Assembly (NCBI RefSeq): GCF_002795805.1
Contig: NZ_CP018799.1
Location: 2,287,001-2,351,000, forward strand
Length of the DNA stretch: 64,000 nt
Direction of reading: 5' to 3'
Source of the DNA: Mariprofundus aestuarium
GTDB taxonomy: Bacteria > Pseudomonadota > Zetaproteobacteria > Mariprofundales > Mariprofundaceae
The notes under the pieces were generated by a model. That model had not been told where the DNA came from. It worked only from the letters and a program-made list of their open reading frames with translations, and ran no database searches. This document shows, one piece after another, positions 9,234 to 19,166 of the stretch. The translations under genes and the position numbers were made by a program. Positions within the stretch are counted from its first letter, which is position 1. The number at the start of each line of letters is the position of its first letter.

Positions 9234-9630
9234 GAACATATTCTTTCCGCATCAGGAGGTTCGCGCACTTCCTACTCATGACATGGAAGGTAACAGGCAT
9301 GGAAGCCGAGTCACTTTGACCAATACCCTTTCAGCCATGCAAGGGCGTGAAGATGCTTTCGGTATTGAAGTAACACTGAGTTTGGATGAAGATAACAGCG
9401 AAAATCCACCTTATATTTTCACCATTTCAGCCTTTGGTATTTTTGTGACCGATAAGAATGTTTCAGAAGTTGAGCAAGAGCTCAAGGCTCAGATGGAACT
9501 AGCCGCAACTCAAATTGTTGTCGGTTCAATTAGAGAAAGGCTATCTAGTATCACATCCCGTGCCCCGTGGGGAGCCTTTACGCTGGGAATTATTCCATTA
9601 GTTGCCCAGCAGCAAGAACAAGAGCAATAA
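9223..9630 (+). CDS. SecB-like chaperone of a toxin-antitoxin-chaperone module
   Basis: A 135-residue protein resembling SecB: an extended N-terminal beta region, YIFTISAFGIFVTD in the middle, and the C-terminal IRERLSSITSRAPWGAFTLGIIPL, which matches the SecB stretch around LTxRxPWPxxxLPPI. In TAC systems a dedicated SecB-like protein folds and protects the antitoxin and links it to protein export. The start is the second ATG (MKLENIFF), overlapping the antitoxin gene by 11 bp. It is divergent enough that secretion work on general preproteins is doubtful. It ends facing hsdR. Confidence 0.78.
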   Translation: MKLENIFFPHQEVRALPTHDMEGNRHGSRVTLTNTLSAMQGREDAFGIEVTLSLDEDNSENPPYIFTISAFGIFVTDKNVSEVEQELKAQMELAATQIVVGSIRERLSSITSRAPWGAFTLGIIPLVAQQQEQEQ

Positions 9631-9659
9631 AGCCCTCAAAAACCCTATTTCAAATCCTG

Positions 9660-12521
9660 CTAGTCAGGCGCATCAATAATAAAAGTTTCAACAAAGCCCA
9701 TGATTTTATCCAAGGCACGTTGAGCCAGTGTCTTACGTTGCAGCAATTTTGGCTTGTTCACCATGGCTGCAACCACTTCATCTCTAAGAGGAGTGATTTC
9801 GGTAAATAGATGCTGATTGATAAGAGTCTCTACTCTTTCGGGATTGAGGTTCTCTTCCTCACAGATAGTGGCAAGAGCAGCCTGTTTTTCTTCATCCCAG
9901 TATTCACTGAAAGCTTCTGGTACTGCATCGGCATGCGTAACTTTAGGTAAATTCTCAAGTATAAATTTCTCAATAAGCTTACGTTTGCTGCGCAAGTGGG
10001 CATCACCAGCAACCAAATCAAGGATGACTTTACGCTGCTTCGTCGCTGTATCGTCATCCTGTCCTTTCAGCTGAGCCAGTAGCTTCATGATATAAGCCAC
10101 ATTGATTTCATCACGATGGATGAGCTCCAGCTCAAAATCTACATCTTCAAGGATAGAGACTTTTTCCTTCTGGGTATTGCTCTTTACCTTGTCATATAAG
10201 TCGAGGTACTTGCTACGGTAATCATTGAATGATTGCTCATTCATAGCCAAATCAGCAAAGCTAAAATCAGCAAAGGTAGTTAGCACATTGCGAAGGCGTA
10301 GCAACTCGCGGAATGCTTTAATAAATAACAACTCATCATCTTCTGTAACCAATGCATCCACACTATCAACAGTCGGAGCTATACCGAGTAGTGTAGAAAA
10401 TGCCTTGTTAAAATGTGTTACATAGTCCTCATACGGAGCCACGATGATGGTCTCTTTGGCATCTTTATTGGAAAACAGGGCAATCGCATCATCCGTAGCC
10501 TTTTTCAGGTTACGAAAACAGACGATATTTCCTTGAGATTTTTTCTCGTTAAGAATGCGGTTGGTTCGTGAATAGGCTTGAAGCAGGCCGTGATGTTTAA
10601 GGTTTTTATCTACATACATGGTGTTGAGTGGAGGGCTATCAAACCCTGTGAGGAACATATTCACCACTAACAGTATATCGACCTCTCTCGCTCTAACTCT
10701 CTTACCAATATCATTGTAATAATTATAGAATGACTGGCTATCTTTAGTGGAGAACTTGGTGCCATACATTTTGTTATAGTCTGCAATGTAAGACTCTAGC
10801 TTATCACGGGTATGCTTGTTGACTGTCCTGCCTTCACTCAACCCATCCAGCGGGTCAATCTCTTCAATTAGTCCATCAGCATCTTTATCATCTTCATTGG
10901 CGGTGTAGCTGAATATAGTGGCAACTCTCAGCTTATGTTCACCAGCCTCTTTCTTGGCTTGAAATAGGTCATAATACTTGGTCAGCACATCTACGCCACT
11001 CACACAGAACATACCCGTGAAATCGCGGCTGTGCGTTTTGCGAGCGTGATTGGCAATGATGTAATCGGTGATTTTTTCCAGTCGATAAGGTGATTCCATC
11101 AGCTCTCTGGTATCCACACCTTCCACTTCGATGTCTATACTATTCTGGCTTCCATCCTTCTGCTTATATCTTCCCACGTATTCGATGGAGAACTTGAGCA
11201 CATTCTCATCACGGATGGCATCGGTAATCACATACTTATGCAGCTGGTCACCAAACAGGTCTTTGGTTGTACGTTTACCATGTTGATTCTTGGCTACGTT
11301 ATCGGCAAATATGGGAGTTCCCGTAAAGCCAAACATCTGGGGCTTATTAAAGAATGCATTGATGCGTTTATGTGTATCACCAAACTGACTACGATGGCAC
11401 TCATCAAATATGAAGATGATGCGCTTATCTTTTAGAGGCTCCATAGCCTTCTGATAACGGCTTTTGCTTATCGCAGTATTTAACTTCTGCAAAGTCGTCA
11501 CTATGAGCTTTGTATCGCCACTGAGCTGGTTTACCAATGCCTTGGTATTGTTTGTTCCATCTACACTGCCTTTAGAAAAGGAGTTAAACTCTTTATTGGT
11601 CTGATAATCGAGGTCTTTGCGGTCAACCACAAACATCACCTTATGCACCTTTGGCAAGTCCATCAGGATTTGAGCAGTCTTAAATGAAGTCAGTGTTTTT
11701 CCAGAACCTGTAGTATGCCAGATATAGCCATTCTTTCGGCTGTGCTTCACCTTCTCAACAATCGCTTCCACCGCATAATATTGATAAGGGCGCAGCACCA
11801 TTAGAATTTTATCAGTCTCGTTGAGCACAATGTATTTGCTCATCATCTTAGAGACTTGGCACTTCTCCAAAAATATTTTGGCAAAGACATCTAAACGTTT
11901 GATTGGGTGGTTATCTTCATCTGCCCAGTAGAATGTCTGCTTAAACGATTGCTTGCGGTTGTTAGCGTAGTATTTGGTATTCACACCATTACTGATGACA
12001 AAGAGTTGTACGTACTGGAATAGTCCATGGCTCGCGCCAAATGAGTGCCGTTGATAGCGGTTGATTTGGTTAAATGCTTCTTTGAGCTCCAGTCCTCGCC
12101 GCTTCAATTCAATTTGCACTAGTGGTAAGCCATTCACCAGTAGTGTTACGTCATAGCGATTTTTGTAGCTGCCCTCGATGGTGACTTGGTTGGTAACCTG
12201 ATATTCATTTTGGCACCACTCATCCTGTTCCATAAAGTTCAGGTAAAAGCTCTCTCCATTGTCACGGGTGAGGCACATCTTGTCCCTGAGGGTTTTCGCC
12301 CTCTCGAACACATTACCCTTATCCAAATGATGTAGGATTTGTTGAAACTCAGCATCGGAAAAAGTTATTTCGTTGTGCTTCTCAAGTTGTGTCTTCAGAT
12401 TCGATTTTAGGGCTGCCTCATCAGGGATGGAAACATAGCTGTAGCCCAGTGTCTCAAGCTGCTCAATTAAGGCATTCTCTAATGCCTGTTCGCTTTGAGG
12501 TACTTTACCAGCTTGGCTCAT
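9660..12521 (-). CDS. hsdR: Type I restriction enzyme, R subunit
   Basis: The 953-residue motor/nuclease subunit. The PD-(D/E)xK nuclease region is near the N-terminus (RYDVTLLVNGLPLVQIELKRRG). Then come superfamily 2 helicase motifs: TTGSGKT (Walker A), IFDECHRSQFG (DEAD-like), and later RTNRI. It translocates DNA and cleaves away from an unmethylated HsdS recognition site. Length and motif order fit the EcoR124-type family. It is the last gene of hsdM-hsdS-hsdR, 9 bp after hsdS. No frameshift is seen, so the system looks intact. Confidence 0.95.
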   Translation of the reverse strand: MSQAGKVPQSEQALENALIEQLETLGYSYVSIPDEAALKSNLKTQLEKHNEITFSDAEFQQILHHLDKGNVFERAKTLRDKMCLTRDNGESFYLNFMEQDEWCQNEYQVTNQVTIEGSYKNRYDVTLLVNGLPLVQIELKRRGLELKEAFNQINRYQRHSFGASHGLFQYVQLFVISNGVNTKYYANNRKQSFKQTFYWADEDNHPIKRLDVFAKIFLEKCQVSKMMSKYIVLNETDKILMVLRPYQYYAVEAIVEKVKHSRKNGYIWHTTGSGKTLTSFKTAQILMDLPKVHKVMFVVDRKDLDYQTNKEFNSFSKGSVDGTNNTKALVNQLSGDTKLIVTTLQKLNTAISKSRYQKAMEPLKDKRIIFIFDECHRSQFGDTHKRINAFFNKPQMFGFTGTPIFADNVAKNQHGKRTTKDLFGDQLHKYVITDAIRDENVLKFSIEYVGRYKQKDGSQNSIDIEVEGVDTRELMESPYRLEKITDYIIANHARKTHSRDFTGMFCVSGVDVLTKYYDLFQAKKEAGEHKLRVATIFSYTANEDDKDADGLIEEIDPLDGLSEGRTVNKHTRDKLESYIADYNKMYGTKFSTKDSQSFYNYYNDIGKRVRAREVDILLVVNMFLTGFDSPPLNTMYVDKNLKHHGLLQAYSRTNRILNEKKSQGNIVCFRNLKKATDDAIALFSNKDAKETIIVAPYEDYVTHFNKAFSTLLGIAPTVDSVDALVTEDDELLFIKAFRELLRLRNVLTTFADFSFADLAMNEQSFNDYRSKYLDLYDKVKSNTQKEKVSILEDVDFELELIHRDEINVAYIMKLLAQLKGQDDDTATKQRKVILDLVAGDAHLRSKRKLIEKFILENLPKVTHADAVPEAFSEYWDEEKQAALATICEEENLNPERVETLINQHLFTEITPLRDEVVAAMVNKPKLLQRKTLAQRALDKIMGFVETFIIDAPD

Positions 12522-12530
12522 GCACTCTCC

Positions 12531-13736
12531 TCATACAAACATCTGCTGGAGCAGACCTTTTTTAAAGCTTTTGGCATGCTCAAGCTGAGAAGCAGCTTGC
12601 TCAATTTTATCATCAATGGAAGTGAGAAAGTCAGCTATTTTTTGTTGTTCAGAAATTGATGCAGGCAATTCAAATCTTATGCCTTTCAAGTCTTTTGTGT
12701 ATAAGTGTTTAACTGTTGTACCTGTCACCAGCCTGATAAATCTATTGGAATAGTGATTAAACATATAACTCAAGCAAATTGAGTTATATCTGTTTGCTGG
12801 CCTAATAATATTTATATCCCCACTTAAGAGCACGTCGCTTTTAACTAGCGCACAAGCTTTACCCAAGCCTTGAGGAGTCACATCTGAACTGGGCATTAAA
12901 ATATCACCTTTCTGACCAACAGTTGCATTATTATCATCGGTCCTAGAGGCAACAGTTTTAATTACTGGTCCATAGATAGTGAAAAGCTGCCCATACAATA
13001 TACAGCTAAATTCACCGTTTTCTTTTATTGCAGACTTTGATAGCCCTTTCCCTCTATGGAATGAGGCCATATCTCCCAGTCGTTTTTCTTCCCAATCTGG
13101 GTATGGACTGCCGTTGTCATCTTTAAAGCGGATTTGTTGGGAAAATATTTGCTGCATCGCGCCTTTTTTGTATTTAGTGAGATATCGCCTCTTTTCTTCA
13201 AGCTGTTCAACGCGCTTATCCACTACAGTTAAAAAATCAGAAATTTTTTGTTGCTCTTCAAATGTAGGAATGAGCAGTTTAATCCTTTTCAACTCATTAA
13301 ATGATAGCACTGTTTGAGATGTACCCACACTGAATTTTCCAATGTAGTGCCTTTTCTTGCGAAAGAGTTCGACAAAAAATTTATTTGCACCACCATCAAA
13401 GCGGAAAACAGGGTAATAGGTGCTGATAATGCCAGTTATACCAAGCATGTTTTCATTAAAATAAAATCTTCTGTCATCACTTCTTGACCGATAAGTAACG
13501 TAGTTTGGAGGAATGACATTGAAACCTAAATTATCTCGCTCAGTAAGTCGGCTATTCTCATAATACTCTTTTTGTCTGATTAACCCTGCTCTTGCTGATG
13601 TAAGCACTTCATACTGGTTATTTACACTGGATTTTTCTCGATACTCATCAATGACAGCTCCAATCCGCTTAATTAACCACTCCCCATTGAACTCAGGAAA
13701 CCTAAGGCTTGGCACTTTGCTCACTTGCTCAGTCAT
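12531..13736 (-). CDS. hsdS: Type I restriction-modification specificity subunit
   Basis: A 401-residue specificity subunit with two target-recognition domains, each followed by a conserved helix: SFNELKRIKLLIPTFEEQQKISDFLTVVDKR and, near the C-terminus, the parallel LPASISEQQKIADFLTSIDDK. These repeated helices act as the molecular ruler separating the two half-sites. The start is the ATG 2 bases after the hsdM stop (TGAATATG), implying translational coupling; a longer in-frame ORF into hsdM is not needed. The recognised DNA sequence cannot be deduced. Confidence 0.94.
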   Translation of the reverse strand: MTEQVSKVPSLRFPEFNGEWLIKRIGAVIDEYREKSSVNNQYEVLTSARAGLIRQKEYYENSRLTERDNLGFNVIPPNYVTYRSRSDDRRFYFNENMLGITGIISTYYPVFRFDGGANKFFVELFRKKRHYIGKFSVGTSQTVLSFNELKRIKLLIPTFEEQQKISDFLTVVDKRVEQLEEKRRYLTKYKKGAMQQIFSQQIRFKDDNGSPYPDWEEKRLGDMASFHRGKGLSKSAIKENGEFSCILYGQLFTIYGPVIKTVASRTDDNNATVGQKGDILMPSSDVTPQGLGKACALVKSDVLLSGDINIIRPANRYNSICLSYMFNHYSNRFIRLVTGTTVKHLYTKDLKGIRFELPASISEQQKIADFLTSIDDKIEQAASQLEHAKSFKKGLLQQMFV

Positions 13737-13738
13737 AT

Positions 13739-15319
13739 TCAAAACGGAGCCTTTATGCCCAGCTGCCCACAAAAATCGGCAATGGTTGTATCAGTGCCTT
13801 TCATATCCTGCTCAAGTTGCTGTAATTGGGTTGCAATGGCATCCAAGTTCACTGGTTCTTCTTCTTCAAAGGTGTCCACATACCTTGGGATATTTAGGTT
13901 GTAATCATTCTCGGCCACTTCTTCGAGACTGGCTACATAGCTGTATTTATCATCAAACTCACGTTTATCATAAGCAGTAATCAGCTTGTCTACATCTTCC
14001 TGTCTTAGATTGTTCTGATTCTTGCCCTTCTCGAAATGGGCTGATGCATCAATAAAAAGAATGTCTTTAGGGCTAGTGCGGCATTTCTTTAACACTAAAA
14101 TACAAGTGGGGATAGATGTGCCATAAAAGACATTGGAAGGCAGGCCAATCACAGCGTCTATCAGGTTACGTTCTTCAATCAGATAACGGCGTATATGTCC
14201 CTCAGCCGCACCACGAAACAGCACACCATGTGGCATTACCACTGCCAGCGTACCATTGTCTGCTAAGTGATGAACCATGTGCTGCACAAAAGCAAAGTCG
14301 GCCTTGGTTTTGGGAGCCAGCTTGCCGTACTGACTAAATCGGTCATCACTCATGTGCAGAGGATTGGCGCTCCAGTGGGAGGAAAAAGGAGGATTAGCAA
14401 CAATCGCTTCAAAACGCGCATCCATACCGTGCTGAGGATGCTCTAGTGTGTCTTCTTGACGAATATCAAACTGCTTATAGTTCACATCGTGCAAAATCAT
14501 ATTCATGCGTGCCAAGTTGTAGGTAGTGCGATTTAGTTCCTGCCCGTAAAAATGAGCAACCTCTTTCACTTCCTTGGCTACACGCAGTAGCAGTGAGCCT
14601 GAGCCACAGGCAGGGTCATACACTGATTTGAGATAACCTTTAGCATGTCCGTTGTCGCGAGTCACCAGCTTGGCGAGAATGGTTGAAACAGTTTGCGGCG
14701 TATAAAACTCGCCTGCTTTTTTGCCTGCGCCGCTGGCAAACTGGCCAATCAGATACTCATAGGCATCGCCCAGCACATCAGCCTTCTTATCGCTAAGATT
14801 GAAGTTAATCTTAGCCAGATGTCCCAGCACCTTGGCAATGAGTTCATTCTTCTGCTTCTCAGTTTTTCCCAGCTTATTGGAGGTGAGGTCCATATCTGAA
14901 AACAAATCATCAAAGTCATCCTGACTTTCTGTACCCATCGTACTTTTTTCGATGTTGTTCAGGGTGGTTTCTAAATCGCCAAGGATAAAGCTGCTGGCAC
15001 CTTCTTCATTAGCATTGCCACGCTTGGCGACATTGCTGAATAACTCTGATGGTTTGAGTGTATAACCCAAGGCCGCAACAGCCTCTTCGGCAACAGCCTC
15101 TACAATTGCCAATCCTTCTTCTGTGTTGTCATCAACCGTTGCATATTCAAGGCCGTCTTCTAAAGAGTTGGCATATATTTCCATCTTTTCAGAGAGGTAT
15201 TTGTAAAAGATAAAGCCCAAAATGTAATCACGGAACTCATCCGCTCCCATCTTACCACGCAATGTGTTAGCAATATTCCATAGCTGCTGTTGCAGCATCC
15301 GCTTTTCTTCTTCAGACAT
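13739..15319 (-). CDS. hsdM: Type I restriction-modification methyltransferase subunit
   Basis: The 526-residue N6-adenine methyltransferase subunit. It has an N-terminal helical domain (QQLWNIANTLRGKMGADEFRDYI), the AdoMet-binding VYDPACGSGSLLL, and the catalytic NPPF (IVANPPFSSHW). GEFYTPQTVS and VVMPHGVLFRG are further family signatures. GGGGAG lies seven bases before the ATG. It is first in the hsdMSR operon. Confidence 0.96.
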   Translation of the reverse strand: MSEEEKRMLQQQLWNIANTLRGKMGADEFRDYILGFIFYKYLSEKMEIYANSLEDGLEYATVDDNTEEGLAIVEAVAEEAVAALGYTLKPSELFSNVAKRGNANEEGASSFILGDLETTLNNIEKSTMGTESQDDFDDLFSDMDLTSNKLGKTEKQKNELIAKVLGHLAKINFNLSDKKADVLGDAYEYLIGQFASGAGKKAGEFYTPQTVSTILAKLVTRDNGHAKGYLKSVYDPACGSGSLLLRVAKEVKEVAHFYGQELNRTTYNLARMNMILHDVNYKQFDIRQEDTLEHPQHGMDARFEAIVANPPFSSHWSANPLHMSDDRFSQYGKLAPKTKADFAFVQHMVHHLADNGTLAVVMPHGVLFRGAAEGHIRRYLIEERNLIDAVIGLPSNVFYGTSIPTCILVLKKCRTSPKDILFIDASAHFEKGKNQNNLRQEDVDKLITAYDKREFDDKYSYVASLEEVAENDYNLNIPRYVDTFEEEEPVNLDAIATQLQQLEQDMKGTDTTIADFCGQLGIKAPF

Positions 15320-15392
15320 GAACTCTCCCCAACTTATTCAAGACAAGACTGTTTCAGATGTCTATCTATAGCAAAGGAAAAAACCATCTCGA

Positions 15393-15734
15393 TTAAGGTA
15401 TCATATCCATTTCATCATCTTGTTGGTTTTCATGCTCTTGTTGTAGCTCGTATAATTTTTCATACAGCTCTTCTTGAACAAGCTCATATATCGCAGTTGC
15501 AATCTGATTTGTAACTGTAGGGCTACCATCAAAGGCTGGCGGCAGTTCATTTTCATGAAGCATCACATCCATGGATGATTGTGCTACTTGGGCTAGTTCA
15601 TATGTATAAATAGGCACGCTTCCATCAGCTATCTCACTCACTAAATCTTCTGGGTAACGCATATCAGGTTCAGCCTTGAAGCGCTCTTCCAGCTCTTCTA
15701 AAGCATCTGCCTTTATCTGTTCAATTGTTGTCAT
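15393..15734 (-). CDS. Small acidic protein, unknown function
   Basis: A 113-residue, strongly acidic, mostly helical protein with no recognised motif. It begins at an ATG with GGAG seven bases upstream and ends in a Gln/Glu/Asp-rich tail (EQENQQDDEM-like). It lies between hsdM and a repeat protein, all on the minus strand and within the mobile element. An antirestriction or accessory role is possible from acidity and place but has no direct support. Confidence 0.55.
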   Translation of the reverse strand: MTTIEQIKADALEELEERFKAEPDMRYPEDLVSEIADGSVPIYTYELAQVAQSSMDVMLHENELPPAFDGSPTVTNQIATAIYELVQEELYEKLYELQQEHENQQDDEMDMIP

Positions 15735-15808
15735 TGCACTTCTCCAACAAGTCTAAGCTTGTCAGTAGATATACAATGCTGTGGCGACTATGCAGAAGCC
15801 TGATTAAA

Positions 15809-16633
15809 TCAGTCCTGCATTATCTGGGTGCGTATTGCATTGGGTACATATTGAAGTGCCCAACCTCTACGTCCTACTGCCTCTTCACACATCTCAATTG
15901 TTTTTAAATTGTCGGGGACATGCTTGAGAAGCATAGCATTCTGAGAAACTGCTTCTTTACAGATAGCAGCCGTTTTGTCTGAGCTTTCCAATTCACAAAA
16001 TAAGTCAGCCCATTTATTAACTGATTCTTTGATATAAAGTTCTCTCCAACCTTCGGGGAAATACTCAATGTGGTCATGGGAATCTAAGAAGAACTCCCCC
16101 TTAGAATTCCTGATTCTTTTAATGTTGGCTTTCACCTCTTTCTCAAAAGCAGCATTCAACACTAGGTCAGTTCTCATATTCTCAGGAACATTATATAGTC
16201 GCCCTCTACCCCTCACATAAGCCGCCCAGACTCTTTCAGTCAACCTATCCTCTGGCACCTCATCAATATAAGTCGCACGTTCACGTATGACAGTCTCATA
16301 AATTTCGTCTGTTTTCTGACTTTCTGGAATATATCGGATATTGAATGGGAATTCCTCGACAGCAGTTAGGCACATGTTTGGTGTCTTTACCTGATTAGGT
16401 AGCTCAGAAAAAATATGCCTACCTTTCCAAATAGCTTCAATGCATATGTTCTCTGTATAGACATCGCTTGGTATATCCAAAGCACTCTTCGGGTCGAAAA
16501 CTACAGCTGCTATACATAAGCGTTGAGCCCAGTCTTTATTTTCCCATATGATTTCAGGCAACTCAGAAAGCTTTAGCTCTCCTTCTTTAATCTGTCTTTC
16601 TAAATATTCAAATTCTTCTATTGATAATGTCAT
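15809..16633 (-). CDS. DUF4116-like helical repeat protein
   Basis: A 274-residue protein made of ~35-residue repeats, each of the form 'VP..-T..-C..A(V/A)', for example NQVKTPNMCLTAVEEFP, PEDRLTERVWAAYVRGRG, PENMRTDLVLNAAFEK, PDNLKTIEMCEEAVGRRG. This resembles DUF4116-type alpha-helical repeats, likely a protein-binding solenoid. The start is the ATG with AAGGAGG five bases upstream; the longer frame is rejected. It is cargo of the element. What it binds is unknown. Confidence 0.65.
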   Translation of the reverse strand: MTLSIEEFEYLERQIKEGELKLSELPEIIWENKDWAQRLCIAAVVFDPKSALDIPSDVYTENICIEAIWKGRHIFSELPNQVKTPNMCLTAVEEFPFNIRYIPESQKTDEIYETVIRERATYIDEVPEDRLTERVWAAYVRGRGRLYNVPENMRTDLVLNAAFEKEVKANIKRIRNSKGEFFLDSHDHIEYFPEGWRELYIKESVNKWADLFCELESSDKTAAICKEAVSQNAMLLKHVPDNLKTIEMCEEAVGRRGWALQYVPNAIRTQIMQD

Positions 16634-16745
16634 ATTATCCTCCTTGATAATACCCCATACCAAATTCAAAACCCAAAAATCAACCCCTAGAGCAACTTTT
16701 TTTGCAGGTTTATTACAAGTGACTAATAAATAAGGGTGATTATTT

Positions 16746-19166
16746 TCATTGGGTAAAGTCTATAGTTGTTTTTTTCTCCTGACTTTGGCTCATAAGCTTA
16801 CTTAGCTCTTCAATTGCCAAGTCACCAAGTGTTTCTTTATCAGCATAGATTCGTGTCTGCTCTTTTGCCCTCGTTAATTGCACGTACCCCAAGTTCTGTG
16901 AGATGAGTTTTCCAGAAGAAAAAATATAGGCGCGAGTTACCGATTGACCTTGGGCTTTGTGTGTTGAAATAGCATAAGCATGTTTAAAATACGCATACTC
17001 ATCTGCATTGACTGAAATCATTTCGCCCGACTCTAACCTTGCCTCGAACTGACTTTCTCTCACATTCATCACAGTAGCTTGCAGGCCGTTTTTCACACCA
17101 AGGCGAATATCATTCTTAGTGAACATTACTCTGTCACCTTCAGCAATGTTTATATCACCATACTCACTATAAAAACTATGCTCAACACCTAGAATACCCG
17201 CCTCACTCAATTTTATACGTGCTAGTTCGTTGAGTTCTCTACATTCCTGATTGGTACTCGCTAAAATAATGCCAGCATCAGTATTCAGTTTCCTATCTCT
17301 ATCCCAATCCGCAATCAGCATATCTTGGCTATCTACAGGGTCATCTAAAATGGCCAACAAACCTCGCTCAGCGTAACTCATCAATGCCTTGGATATTTGA
17401 CCACCTCGGAAATCAGCAACAGCTAACTTGTCTTCGCTACCTTGTTGCCGTCTATTCTCGGACAGCTCAATACAACCAATGTTTTGTTGAAGGTTCCGAA
17501 AAAAACTTAGTCCAATTGCTTCAAGTTGCTGTGTATCACCAACTAGAATTAGCTTTGCGCCATTGGCTTGCTGCATAAGCTTATGGATTAGCCGCGCATC
17601 TGCCGTTCCAGCTTCATCAACAATTAGAACCGTATGCTCATTGAGCTCTTTGAACCCAGCCTCTATATCAATTAGCAACCGATGAATAGTGCCGGATTTA
17701 ATGTTAGAGCCGTCCTGTAGGTTTTGTGCAGCCACCGCAGATAAGGCACAGCCCATAACAGTGTATCCGCTTTTCTGGTATGCCTCTTGCACTGCTCCAA
17801 GGGAGTAACTTTTACCTGAGCCTGCACTCCCCTGAACAGCGATTACACCATCACTTCCACAACAATAATGGAGCATCTGTTCTTGTTCTTTTGATAATGA
17901 GCGCGAAGCAACTGCTTGCTCTAAAGCTTCGGGACTTACTGGATGATGACGATGGCCTTTACGTTCACTAGCATAAGTTTGAATGCCTTGTTCAATCCTC
18001 AAAACTTCATTTGTTGTAAACCGTTGCTCGCCTTTTTCATCAATGCCAAGGTTTACTAGCTCGGCTGACTGCCTTACCTGCCCAACTCGCTGTTCAATAA
18101 TCTCAGCATTACCATCAACAATAGAAGAGAGCGCAATGGATTTGTATAGCTCAATATCATCAAACGTTGATTGCTGCTCTGTGAGTAGCTCCAATGCTTT
18201 TTCGACAGTCCACTTCGGCACTCTGGTTTGAGCCTTAGATTTTCGGATATCCTCTAAAGATACCCCCATATCATTGGCTTCCTTTTGCCATATCTTGAAC
18301 AAGTCATCACGATTGTTTTCAGTTTTATCGCATCGTGTTCCCATCGCTGCCAATTCACGGCGCTTGTGCTGATTAACAGCTCCTTTCAATTTCAGGTTTT
18401 TCTCAGCCTTCAATAGCTCTGAACGCCTAGCTGACCAAGACCGCTTTAGATTCTCCGGCGTTCCAGCGACTTGGAAACCGTTTTTGTCAGGCTCAATAGA
18501 GAAGCCTAATGATTTCAGTGCATGGGCAAGCTCAGCAGAGTGGATAGCTGATGCTGCCAATTGATGCCTGTAGAAATCACATTGGAGCGTCCGCACCACA
18601 CCATCATCACATTTGACCATGTTGGGGATAACAGCATGAGTATGAAGGTGAACTGAAGGTCGGTTCTCATTTTTTGCCTGTCGTGCTGTTGAATGTTCAA
18701 ACGTTGCAGCCACCAGTCTTTTAACTTGAACTCGCTCTTTACCACCACTTCCTGCTCTTGAGTAAGTAGCATGGCTTTGAATGTACTCAATAGCCTTTTC
18801 AACAGCTTGCTGTTGAGCCTGCTGGATAAGCTTGCGTTCCTTTTCATCGGCCAAGGCAAAGAGAATAGAAACATCTTTTCCGCAGTTGAAGGTTAGGTCA
18901 TACGCATGCTTACGCTTAGTAGAGCTACCTTTGACCAGCTTCTTACCACCTTGGTCTTCGCCATTGAACAAGTGATTGAGTGATTTTAGGTCTGGTATTT
19001 TACCCTCAAGTCCAAAGTCAGACACTCCAGTACCAATGAACTTACCTTGTGGTTCACCTTGCTCTGATTCATCCGCTAGATATTTGGCATAATACATTGC
19101 CCCAGTCATTTCTTGCTTGCCTGCTTTTGTACGCTTCATTCCACCAATTTGAGTGATACACAACAT
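16746..19166 (-). CDS. MobF-family conjugative relaxase/helicase (TrwC/TraI-like)
   Basis: An 806-residue relaxase that would nick oriT and carry the strand into the recipient. The N-terminal ~300 residues hold the TrwC relaxase domain: a candidate catalytic tyrosine pair in AMYYAKYL at ~residue 25 and the metal-binding three-His motif HLHTHAVIPN at ~residue 175. The C-terminal half is a RecD-like helicase with GSAGSGKSYSLG (Walker A), LIVDEAGTADA (Walker B) and a final STHKAQGQSVTRAY motif. It is shorter than TrwC (966) or F TraI. Its ATG overlaps the stop of the coupling-protein gene (TAATG). Confidence 0.92.
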   Translation of the reverse strand: MLCITQIGGMKRTKAGKQEMTGAMYYAKYLADESEQGEPQGKFIGTGVSDFGLEGKIPDLKSLNHLFNGEDQGGKKLVKGSSTKRKHAYDLTFNCGKDVSILFALADEKERKLIQQAQQQAVEKAIEYIQSHATYSRAGSGGKERVQVKRLVAATFEHSTARQAKNENRPSVHLHTHAVIPNMVKCDDGVVRTLQCDFYRHQLAASAIHSAELAHALKSLGFSIEPDKNGFQVAGTPENLKRSWSARRSELLKAEKNLKLKGAVNQHKRRELAAMGTRCDKTENNRDDLFKIWQKEANDMGVSLEDIRKSKAQTRVPKWTVEKALELLTEQQSTFDDIELYKSIALSSIVDGNAEIIEQRVGQVRQSAELVNLGIDEKGEQRFTTNEVLRIEQGIQTYASERKGHRHHPVSPEALEQAVASRSLSKEQEQMLHYCCGSDGVIAVQGSAGSGKSYSLGAVQEAYQKSGYTVMGCALSAVAAQNLQDGSNIKSGTIHRLLIDIEAGFKELNEHTVLIVDEAGTADARLIHKLMQQANGAKLILVGDTQQLEAIGLSFFRNLQQNIGCIELSENRRQQGSEDKLAVADFRGGQISKALMSYAERGLLAILDDPVDSQDMLIADWDRDRKLNTDAGIILASTNQECRELNELARIKLSEAGILGVEHSFYSEYGDINIAEGDRVMFTKNDIRLGVKNGLQATVMNVRESQFEARLESGEMISVNADEYAYFKHAYAISTHKAQGQSVTRAYIFSSGKLISQNLGYVQLTRAKEQTRIYADKETLGDLAIEELSKLMSQSQEKKTTIDFTQ

